From Macrosoma leucophasiata (lineage: Eukaryota > Arthropoda > Insecta > Lepidoptera > Hedylidae): a stretch of 64,000 nucleotides of DNA. The stretch's first letter is position 1. The number at the start of each line of letters is the position of its first letter. Shown in pieces: positions 48,801 to 60,800 of the stretch. The position numbers were made by a program, and so were the translations under genes. The DNA lies in NCBI GenBank assembly GCA_036365455.1, contig JAWQUS010000007.1:18244001-18308000 (forward strand), in the 5' to 3' direction. The notes under the pieces are model-generated. The model saw only the letters and a program-made list of their open reading frames with translations, did not search any database and had not been told where the DNA came from.

Positions 48801-51800
48801 GGGTCTACGTAGGCGTGAATAAAAATGGGATATATGGGAATGTGATATAAATGGTAAAAGGACGGGGGTCCAAAGAAACCAGAAAAAATTGTAAAGGGTC
48901 TACAAGAAAAAATAGTTTGGGAACCTCTGCTTTAGATGGTGGACGTAGCAAGTTACCTGTGCGCTAGCATGCACGCCAAGCATGCTGTGGTTGGAGGCGT
49001 GGTCGGTCTGCGAGTCGTAGTGCGAGGCTATGAACTGGTAGTGGTGCTGGCGCCACGTGAAGATGGCGCCCCAGTGCGACAGCGGGTCGGCCACCACGGG
49101 CAGCCGGTTGCGCCACGTCTTCACTATCGCCTTCATGTCGTGCAGCGACGTCGGACGACTGTGGAGGAGGCCCTGCGAATCGGATATTATTGTGTGTGAA
49201 TATTGTCGAAAGGTATTTTGATGGATCTGGTGTAATAAAGTGATAAAATATGAAGTAAATTTTTACTCGTGGTAGATCTCCAGTGAGGAAGCTCGCCTTA
49301 GGCCTCACCCTAGCGGCAGGTGGGCGTGGGAGACAAGGCGCGGCAGGCGGCGCAACTCGCGCAGGCACTGGGCGGCTACAGGGGCGAGCGGGGCGAGGGA
49401 GCGACAATCACGGTGTCTATCTGGGCGGCCTCGCTGAGCTCCATGAGCTGCTGGGCGGCGCGCAGCAGAGGCAGGTGGGCGTGAGAGTCGAGACGTGGCA
49501 GGCGGCGCCACTCGCGCAGACACTGGGCGGCTACAGGGGGCGAGCGGGGTGAGGGAGCGACACTCACGGTGTGTATCTGGGCGGCCTCGCTGAGCTCCAT
49601 GAGCTGCTGGGCGGCGCGAAGCAGCGGCAGGTGGGCGTGGGAGACGAAGCGCGGCAGGCGGCGCCACTCGCGCAGGTACTGGGCGGCTACAGGGGCGAGC
49701 GGGGTGAGGGAGCGACACTCACGGTGTGTATCTGGGCGGCCTCGCTGAGCTCCATGAGCTGCTGGGCGGCGCGAAGCAGCGGCAGGTGGGCGTGGGAGAC
49801 GAAGCGCGGCAGGCGGCGCCACTCGCGCAGGTACTGGGCGGCTACAGGGGCGAGCGGGGTGAGGGAGCGACACTCACGGTGTGTATCTGGGCGGCCTCGC
49901 TGAGCTCCATGAGCTGCTGGGCGGCGCGCAGCAGCGGCAGGTGGGCGTGGGAGACGAGGCGCGGCAGGCGGCGCCACTCGCGCAGACACTGGGCGGCTAC
50001 AGGGGCGAGCGGGGTGAGGGAGCGACACTCACGGTGTGTATCTGGGCGGCCTCGCTGAGCTCCATGAGCTGCTGGGCGGCGCGCAGCAGCGGCAGGTGGG
50101 CGTGGGAGACGAGGCGCGGCAGGCGGCGCCACTCGCGCAGACACTGGGCGGCTACAGGGGCGAGCGGGGTGAGGGAGCGACACTCACGGTGTGTATCTGG
50201 GCGGCCTCGCTGAGCTCCATGAGCTGCTGGGCGGCGCGCAGCAGCGGCAGGTGGGCGTGGGAGACGAGGCGCGGCAGGCGGCGCCACTCGCGCAGGCACT
50301 GGGTGGCGGCGGCCTCGGCGTGGCGCTCCACGCCGCTCAGCTGCTGCTCGCCGCCCGCGCAGATGCACAGGTAGCCGCGGTACAGGTTCACCAGCCACGC
50401 TGCAATATCACAACTTTTGTAAGTTTACCGGCGACAGTAGAAGTTTTGCTCCCGTTCTCCGTGTCATCTTGCATCTAAATTAGTCCAAATGTCTAGTTTC
50501 AGTTAGTAATATTTAGTATAGATAAAGATATTAAAGTATGGATGAGATGGTTATTGCGAAAAATAAATAGTACAATATTTTTAAAATGATTGTAGTAAAA
50601 TGTATTAAATACGAGTTGCATAATTTCATTTCAGTGAATGTAGATACCCTAAGAACCCATCAAACCTAACTTTGCCAACTTACAACAATATCGAATTCTT
50701 CACTTCACTTACCCAATTCCTTAGGACAATTGTACTCCACTTCTGCCAGAGCGTCCTTCATAGTCGGCCAATTGGGATTTCTCCACGAACTCTCCAAAAT
50801 CAGGAACGGGTCTCGAACGCTTCTCGTAAGACCCAGTTCCAAGAGCGAGTCCCATTGGTTCAATTCCTTGGCACATTTTATCCAATGGTTTGTCCACAGT
50901 GTACATTCCTTGTGCATATTGTACGACGACGGATTAGCAGAATATTCTTGTTTTAGTTTAGCCATAGCGACGTCGTACGCGGCCTAAAGAACACAACACA
51001 TCAATTTTAGAAAAGGAAAACAAAAATTTCAATGCAAACCTATCAACAAAATTTATTTATATAATCTACCTGGGCTTGCTCGAAGAAGCCTTGCTGTTCG
51101 TAAGCTATAGCCACGTTGGATTCGCGATACCGTGCGTGTTTTTGCCATAAACCAGACCACATGTCTTCTTCTTGGAGAAGCTCGTACATATCACTCAATG
51201 AATCAAGTGTTTCCTACAAAACATTTTTTAATGAAAACCAATGAATTACGTATAATACACATCTAACATAATATTAAGAGTAAATATTATGGTAAAAAAA
51301 AACATACAGTAGGTGTCGTTGTTTCGGTTTCGTAATCGTATATTTCAAGTGCCTCGCGACTGGGACGTCCGCTTGCTTGATCTATGGCCATTTGTTCCAA
51401 GTTGAGGGTCATGCGATGCCACAGATTATGTGTTTTTCCCAGATACTTCATCATGGGGCTGTAACATTTATATTAGATACAATTGAAATAACTAAGAAGT
51501 GAAGGAAAATAAGAGAACTAAAAATATAAGTTACGACACAAAATTATCTCAATATTAATACCTATAATGCATTTATTTGGAACGTAATAATACTATAAAC
51601 AAACAATAATCTTACGGTTTAATAGAAACAGGTGGGTTACATCGAGCGAGTGCCTCGATGAAAGTATTCAAAGCACTGAGAGGCTGATCCCGTTGGATGA
51701 CGTGCACGCCTGATATTATGAATGGCACCATCTCGTTCATTATAGTCTGGAAATAGAGCGCAACATTAATGCTAAGATTTATAAATTATATATTAAGACA

Positions 51801-54800
51801 ACATGTTAAATTTAAAAAAAAAGCATGTTAACCTATAACTCTCATATGTTATTTGTCCTTACGCGTCTGTGCTACAAACATGATATATTTTTAAGAATAT
51901 CCCATCTTTGTTATCAATTTGTAAAAGGGGAAATGAGACATTCTACTGATATACTAACATTAGTATTTTTTTTTATGTTATGGAAGTGGCAAATAAGCAT
52001 GCAGTTCACATTGATGTTAAGTGATGACTGCAGCCTATAGACACCCACACAAAGACCAAGGTCAAAATGCAGATGCGTTGCCACTCCTGAGGCCTAAGGT
52101 GTTATGCCTCTGTGCCGGAAATTACAGGGCCGTACATTACTACCTGACTGGAACACGATAGTGCTGAACACTACCATTTAGCGGCAAGTATATTAGGTAA
52201 TGCGGTGGTGCCTAAGCCCGCGAGCTCCGTCACTGGAGCTCTACCACCAGTATATTATATTTAGTTTTATCTTAGTGATATTCGTGCTATATATATATTT
52301 TTTAGATTGTAAATTGACATTGTATCAATTTTATTGTTATTCACTTTAATTTATTTTGTTTGTTTTTGACGTGTCAAAAGAGGTGCCTGTCACCCTAAAT
52401 AAATTTCTGATTCTGCTTCTATAACAGTATCCCTCGGTACGAGTGGTGAAGTCTTACACAGAATTATGGTATAAGACGCAGCTGAGTGACGGTATTTTAA
52501 CATTTTCTGCGCACCACACCGTGGTCATGAATATAAATTTTAGCGTGTGTAGGTGTAGCTGAGGGCATCAATATTAATATGGGCGTTCTAGAATGGAGTC
52601 GTCCAGCTATTTGGACGTTATCAAGGGCGGTCCAAAAGCACGGCGCTTATCCCTGACACACCGAGGGTGAGTTTCACAGACCGCACTACGACATTACTTT
52701 GAACAAAGTATGCTTAGAACTATCAGTACTGTATGAGTTTTGACAGTTCTAAGCATACTTCGCTGAAAGTAGAGTCGTAGTGCGGTCTGTGAAACTCACC
52801 CTGAGATCGTACTTTTAGAAGCGCGTGTGAGTGGACACACGGACGACAGACGTACATCCACATCTAAGCCTGGGTTGCACCACGATCTTTGCTAAAGTTA
52901 AAGTTATTGTAACATTTAACATACTTCTTTAACATAAAGAAATCTGTTAAAGTTAGAGCATGATGTGAAATGTTCCCCTCCGAGGGTTTCCGCCTTGTCG
53001 TGGCGGGGGGGCTCAGTACCCGGTGGTTGGCCTGACACCGGAGAAGCCAAGAGGAACCCAGAGAGGGAGCGGCGTTTGGCGTGGCTCTGCCCGCCAAACG
53101 CCGCTGTGGTGAGGAGACGGCTGGGGAAGAGGTGTACGGGTAGGTCGTTGGCACTGCACCCTATCCCCAGCTGCCTAGCGGTTGTCCCGCCGTAAGATGG
53201 GGACGTGGTGGGGAGGCGGCTGGGAAAGAGGTGTACGGGTGTGTCGTTGCCCTGCACCCTATTCCCAGCCGCCTAGCGGTGGTCCCGCCGTCAGATAGGG
53301 ACGTGGTGGGGCCGCAGGGGGGCGGTTGAAGGTCAGCTCATCTCTGACACTCCCGCTCCCCCGAGGCCGGACTGTGTGCCCCTGGACTTCTCCACCCGGG
53401 CGTCTTGGGACGCCTGGCAATGTGAGTGGTCGGGGCAGGGACCTTCGAGCGCCGGACTAGGGGATATCCGTCGCCCGAATGGAGAGGTCTCGGGCTGGCT
53501 GGCGTGCAGGTGTTCCGCACGCCACTAGTATTGGTTGGAGCCGAAAGGCTCCGAGGAGGGCTCGGCAACGAGCAGCCGCCGGTGGGGTCGCGGATGTATG
53601 CGATATCGTTCCCGTGACCCCGCCAGTGATGGCGGACGAGTCGGAACACCCAGGGGTTTTTAGTGGGTAGTCGGATGCCTTTCCCGGAGTCCCACATAAC
53701 CCACCCCTCTCCCCAAGGGTGGGTAAGCGTAACGCATTTTCCCTAGGTAAAAAAAAAATAAAAAAAATGGCGAGGTGTGCAGACGTACGGCTAGCTGACG
53801 GTCGTCGAGCGCGGTCCAGAGGCGCGGCATGAGGCGCAGCCAGGTGTGGTGGGCGAGCGTGTCGTCCATGTGGCAGAGCTGCGCGGCGGCGCACACGAGC
53901 TGCTCGGTGCGCACTCGCCGAGCTAGCTCCAGAAACTCCCACTGCTTGCACACGATCTGACTGAGGGCGCGTTGCCTGCAACAAGCGCTGATGTCTTAGA
54001 ATACACGTGCGACGTGCGCTTTCCAATTTCCACGTAATAAGATTGAAGATATACATTATAAGAACCCGATACATGTACATGTACATTCTTAGATTATTTA
54101 ATTGTGATACCCGCAATAAAGAAAAAATATTATTTGAGTGCTTATCCAGCAAGACTTAACTGAATATTGTTAAATTTTATAAATATGCTTATACATCTAG
54201 AGTATGGTGTGAGTCAGGCAAACTATTTCAAATTTAGAGGAAAAGTTTAAAGTTTAAAGGAACATTTTGTATGTTCATTATAATAATACCTATCAATTAT
54301 TAGAACTGCGAATACAAACAACAGTACACACCACAATTTATAAAATAAAGATTTAATATAGGCAATGCAAAATCTTACTAACCTGTTAGGAACATTCTTG
54401 GTCAAATCATCCTTTTGATTCGAATTAGAATCAAGGTCCATATCGAGAACATCCTCCTTGTCCGGGTCTAAAGAATCGCTGAAACCGTCAGCAGATTCTT
54501 CCTTCACGTTGCTGAATATGACGAACGATTTCCGTTCTTCACTGTCAGCCCAGTTGATTACGGCTGATATATTAGGCAACAAGTATTTAGGATTTGATAA
54601 TCTAATTTGTGTACCTGTTGAACATTTATTCAGAATTAATTACGAACACGAGTCTTTTATTAGAAAGATACAGCAAAAATCCTACCCCTCACATGTTTTC
54701 TAGATAGATAAGATAACAATAAATGACTTACTAGAAACACATGTAACAAGCAACAGTTCGAGACACTGCTTGATCCAGAAGTGTTGACCGATGTGTTCCC

Positions 54801-57800
54801 AGTTCTGTGAGCAAATGATGTACAGCAGACGATCGAATATGCGACGCCGGACGCTCTGGTCGTACACCTCGAAGAACTTGGCGCGGATGTGAGGCTGAGG
54901 ACATCGCAGACCCGCGAGGAACGCTGGCTCCAGTTTCATCGATAGCTCCGTCGTTTTCAGATACTCGTCCCTATTAGGAAGAACTTGGGCTATTCAAACG
55001 CAAGTGATACAGACAGAGTAATCTAGAAGGCGCTAATCATAATTATGTTGCTTTAATTAAATAAATAATAATCACTTTAAATTTACTTTTTCTACAAGGT
55101 AATGAAACATATTTTCGTTTTGGAAGGTACACGATTCGAATGAAAAATTTCTTTGTTTCTAAAATATTCACGCTTCAATTGGACTTAATGTGCGACGAGA
55201 ATTATTGCGACTGAATAAGCATGATATTATTATGTTCTCAATGATTTATGTTAGTTCTTATTTCACCGATGAAAGTGGACAAATCCACGTATCCTTGTCA
55301 TTCTAAAATAACACAAGTTTTTTTGTAGAAATTAAACTTGCGGATTTTCTTGCGTATACAACACTCCCAAACTTCTTCATACACCCGACGAGTCAGCCCG
55401 TGACCACGGTAGCTGGAAAGCGACCGAAACGTCGGGTGTATGAAGAAGTTTGGGAGTGTTGTATACGCGAGAAAATCCGCAAGTTTAATTTCTACAATGT
55501 ATGAAGCTCGCGAAAACCTACGAAAACAAGTTTTTTTTCATCGATATATACAAACATACCTATACACATAGTTGATGAGATCCAAGAAGTGAGCATTGAG
55601 CTCAAGGTCGTCGGGGAAGCGTTTCTCGACGTACTGCATGAGCTTGACGAGGAGGATGGACTTCTCTCGGAGCGAGGGCGAGGCGCCGGCCGCCGCGCCG
55701 CGCCACTTCACCCACTCCTCCACCATGCGAGTTATTGCTTTCATCACCTGGAACACACGCGTCGAACAGGCGATTAGATATAATCTCTCTTTTATAGGTA
55801 CTACCTCAAGATTATTATTCACTATATCATAACGATCTTTCACCAATATTTTGAACGGATGGTATGATAGGTATAAACTGTAACATTATCCTGTAACGGA
55901 AGGATCAAGAATACAACTGCGGATAATAACTTTTTGACGAAAGACTAACAATTTTGACTTTTTAATGCACCGTGAAATTGTTATTAGTAAACAAATTAAT
56001 ATAACCACATATCTATAATTTAACCACATCTAATCTCACCTTGGCATCTGTAGTTTTTTCTATGAGGCCAACAAGGACAGTACCGATGAATGTTTTTCTC
56101 GTATCGTTATGCATGACTGATACTCGGGCTTTTAGCAGGTCCAATGCTAATATCTGTGAAATATATGAATTGTGTTTAACGTTTACTGTGTGCAACTGTT
56201 TGAAATCTAAAATTGGTGCGATTTCAAATAGCAATCTAGTATTTTAATTTGCTAGAATGATACATTAGGCGGACTTAACGCCACTAGGAATTTTCTATCA
56301 GTCAGTGTCCTTGTTCGGCGCGACGTGGTTCTTTAACATACATTGAAGTAGCACTAGAAAGCGGTCGACATACACAGCACTGGACGCGCAGCAGGCCTTC
56401 AGCATCATGAGCGGACCCAAAACTGTTCTAGGGGTAATTCCGACAGACTTCCTACAACAACAATAAGGTAACTCACCAGCAGGTCGGCGGTGGCGGCATC
56501 CGGGTTGGGCGCGACGTGGTCCCTCAGCATACGCTGCAGTACCCGCATGAGCGGCACCAGCAGGCGGTCGACATATCCAGCACTAGAGGCGCAGCAGGCC
56601 TTCAGCATCATTAGCGGGCCTAACAGTGCACCGGCGCCGGAACCCGCCCCCCCGCCAGCCCCAGACTTCTCGTAAGCCGCCAGGCCGTCGAACGCGTATT
56701 TGCTCACGCACGCGTATAGCGTTTCCAGTTCTTCGTACTGTGGAGTTGTGATTGTGATGCGTTTTATAGAATTCATGCATTTATTATTCATCGAAGACGT
56801 AGGCGAAAGAATGGACTATCAGGGAACTGACGCTTGACCACATGAGCACCGTATCCTAACAATGCTGGAAATACATTTGATTGTATGTATGTATCTTCGC
56901 GCCAAGTCCCTTACATGGTGAGAGGTAGGTGGTGGTGTTTTCGGACACACCTCCCGTGCTTCTTCTACATTGATTTGATTGATTTTGGATAAACAGAGTT
57001 TTCTGACTGACGCATATTCGCGATCCGCCTTTTTATATTAAGACTTCGTCAGGTAACTTAGACGAGGCACGAGAGGTATGTCAGGACCGGGATATCTGGC
57101 GCTCTACACTGTCTGCCTACCCCGTTAGGGACCTGGCGTGAAGATACATACATACATACTTCGTCATGCAACTAATATCACTAACGACTCAGTAAAAAAA
57201 TCAAGCTCGGGACTTGAAACTCACCGTCATAGCGATAGCGCCACTAACCCACTGAGGCAGTTTTAGAATTTATGGAACTTAATATTTAGTTACGTTTGAC
57301 AGTAGTTGTGCCAATTATACCATCGATTTTGCATAAATTTAAGAAAAAGTTAATATCTTCTACAAACATACAAAATATTCAATACCTTCGAAGCCTGCGT
57401 AGCTCCGGACGGCTCAGTAGGAAAGAGTGCGGTCAGTTTAGCCAGCAGATTATGGGTGAGTCGTACGATTTTCGCGTTAGTGGAAGCCACGCAAGCCGCC
57501 AGGCCGCGCTGCAACGGTTTCAGTGCGGCCAAGCTCTGTTCGCGACGGAGCACTCCCAACAAGAACACTAGCAACTCCAGCGCTGTACAAGCGTTAGCAC
57601 ACGCCGCTGCGTTGCTGTCCGCCGTTGAAAACACCTACAAAATACATTGGAAATATTACAACCGTTATTTTATTGAGGCAACAGGTCAATGGACACCGTA
57701 TAATCATTTTTAAGTATTTTTAACGAACCAACCAGCATGCAGAGAACCTTTCTGCTCATTTCGTTATGTATTATGCTGCGTTAATATTTGTGAACGCTCG

Positions 57801-60800
57801 ATTTAATTATTTTTAAAGTAGTGCGACGTAAACCCGCTCTTTACGCACGGTTTCCGTGACTTAAGTTGCTAATTTCTGCATGGTGCGTAAAGTAATCGAC
57901 TAACTTCACTCATGCATAATTTTTTTAAAAGAAATGTCACTTGAACATTGGAAATACACAGCGAATAAATAACAAGACGGGGATAAGTTAGCGATTCTTC
58001 TGAAACCACATTCGTGTTGCAGAATAACTGATAGTGGAATAAAGATAAACGTTGACCTATACATACTCGTATATAGTTCGTATCGCGGAAATCGCAATTC
58101 TTGGTCAGATTACAACACTTTGAATGGGACTTTTAAAATAATAATTTGGTCCCTCAGGGGTATTTATAGCGCTTTGAACTTAGCTATGAATGACCATTCC
58201 ATAATTATGTATAGCTGCGAAATAAAAATCTCTCTATTCAACTATTCATTTAACTAACACTCTATCATTGGCTAAAACGTCGGAATGGCTAAAGATAAAA
58301 TATTCATTGTAACGACGGAATGGAAAAGGACAAAGGACCAAAGGCAGTGATATTAAATCGCTGTTAAACTTCACGTTCTGGATATCGCCAGCCAGTCGCA
58401 ATCGATTAGAGTCGCGACGCGTGGACCTGGCTTCACATAAAAATAACGTAATAAACCGACCTTGTCCAACCAAGTGAGCTTGGGCTCGCAGAGGTGCGGC
58501 CAGACGTCGGGCTTGAGGGCGGCCTTGAGCAGCAGCACGCAGCGCCGCGACAGCTGCTCGCCCGGGGAGCCCGCGCCCCCCGCACCCCCCGCGCCCCCCG
58601 CGCCCGCCGCGCCGCCCGCCTCCGTCACCTGCGTGCCCCCCATCTGCTGCAACATCATCTGCATGCTTACATTGCACTTTTTACCGACCATAGTATGTTA
58701 CTACTGTCGTCCGACGAAGCGTAGCGTAGGTGGATCCCCACGAGGTAGACCGACTACCTGGTAAAGATTGCGGGCAATCACTGGATGAGGGCGGCCTGGG
58801 ACCGTTTATCGTGGCAATCTTTGTGGAGCGTAGAGGCTTTTGTCTAGCAGTGGATATCTTTCGGCTGATTGATGATGATGATAAATCTAGTTATTTTGTT
58901 AGTCATGTTGTCATATATTAATCTAGTCACTTAGCACTATAACTATTGTTCAGCACGCAACGGCAGGATAACTGTTTACGCATTATTCCGCCAAGATGTG
59001 ACGACTTAGACTGACGACTCTACCGCCCACCCACTGGAGATAATTTTGCCTAGTGCAGAAAGTCTACTGAACAGTGGCGACAAATACAATAACGCGAGAT
59101 GAAACTGCCACCACTGGGTTGCCAATCCGCGTGCGATAATCGCTCCGAATGACGCACAACACTGCTGTGAGCTTCTTAAGGGCCTTGCCTTATGATACTC
59201 TCAGCAGTGGTGTGCGTCTTTTCGGCTTCATGTTCATAGAATAGTGACATACAATGCTGCACTTCATAGCTGAGTCTAGGGAATAGAGAAGGGCACAAAG
59301 GTCACTTGGCGAGGATCAACAGATTGACGATGACGACATGGTAACCAGAGTGTTCCCCACCTCTGAGTAATTTTGGATGGATATTCACAAAATTGCTCTG
59401 TGTCAGTTAATGTATAATAGTCTTATTCGAATTCAGCAAGGATTGCCGCTTTATTGATCACCGGACCTAAAGCAGAAAATATGTAATAATACTACGTATA
59501 GAATGGACACTTCGACGTCTCGCCCGATTTCTCCGCCTCACTCATCACCCTCCCTCGAGAGGCAGTTGAATAAACTTCAAAGGTGAGGTTGCGAGCGGAC
59601 GAGCGAGCGGTCTATTTTTAGTTAATTTCGTCACGTAGTCAGTGGGACGACAAGGTCATAACCCTACGTAGGTACAACATTTCAACGTGCGCGTGTACTG
59701 ATTCATGTCTGTGTAACAGGTAACCAGAATAACCGCTTCTATGGAATTTTAGCCGAGTGTCCGGGGTGTGCCTATAGTGTCAGAAGCGAAAGGTCACCTG
59801 GCAAGCCAGTCGCAGCAGTAGGTTGACGACGACGTCGACGTGGTGGCGGTCGAGCGGCTTGGCGGCGTCGGGCTCGAGGCGCGCGCTGGCCTGCGGACTG
59901 GCCCAGCCCGTGTTCAGAGCTTTGCGCGCCTCGGAGCTGCCAGCTTCGTCGCCAGATATGCGCTTCATTGCACCGCTCGGTGATGTTGCCACCTGTGATA
60001 TATATTTTTTCTTTTTGTAGCAAGGCAAACTTTGAATATGAGTGAAATGGAATTAAAAGCTCACATTATAGAGTGATCTTTGCTTCGGTTCAATTAGCGG
60101 TTGCAGGAAACGAAGCTTTGACCAATTATTGATACAAATTTCGACTACTCGGTTTTGTCAAAGTACCATTAGACTAATGGGGCGGTCTTTATAATTTATA
60201 ATGAAATGGATAAAAGCGATACTAACAACAGTGTCGTCGTGCGAATGGTCGCGGATCCGCTGCAGCTCCCACTTGAGCGCGACCTCGGCCAGGTCGACAG
60301 CGAGGCGGCGGTGCTCCAGGGACGCGGTCGCCGAGAACCCGAGCCGCTGCATCGCCGCCACCATGTGGCCCACCAGCGCGTGCCGCACCGGGTAGTACAC
60401 CTGCGCGAGACGAATGTAGTGTACAATCAAACACTGACAAAGAATAATGTAATAATACAATGGACACTTCGACATCTCGCCCGATTTCTCAGCCTCACCC
60501 ATTCCTCGAGAGGCAGTTGAATAAAGTACCTAATCCTACGTGCTACATTTCTGTGTGCGCGTGTACTGATAGATGTCTGTGTAATAGGTAACAAGAATAA
60601 GCGTTTGTATGGAATTTTATCTGAGTGCTCGGGATGTGACACTGATTTTAACAAAGTATGTTAAATAGTACATAAGTTCGGTGAAAAAAAAAATTATCAA
60701 AAAGACAGGTTTTTTTTAATTTAATTTTGAGGTCATGTGGAAAAAGGCAAACAAAAGTGTAGCACTTTTTATTAGGCATTCTTTTTTTCGATGAATTTCG

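Noticed and set aside
49312..50151. CRISPR-like appearance (regular repeats with 36-bp spacers)
   Set aside because: The spacers are almost identical to each other, the repeats are exon copies and the DNA is animal nuclear.
49283..50478. Many overlapping 90-165-residue open frames on both strands over the exon array
   Set aside because: They arise from the GC-rich 155-bp repeat being stop-poor in most frames. Only the frame of exon 19 matches TRRAP.
53338..54152. Long minus-strand frames combining exon 14 with the GC-rich retroelement
   Set aside because: They read through the exon 14 donor into the inserted element. Only 53789-53975 matches TRRAP.
55381..55440. Hammerhead-ribozyme-like words (CGACGAGTC ... 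CCGAAACGTC) in the loop region of the 55.3-kb hairpin
   Set aside because: The CUGAUGA core is not matched exactly, and there is no room for stem III between GAAAC and GTC. The long inverted arms explain the structure better.
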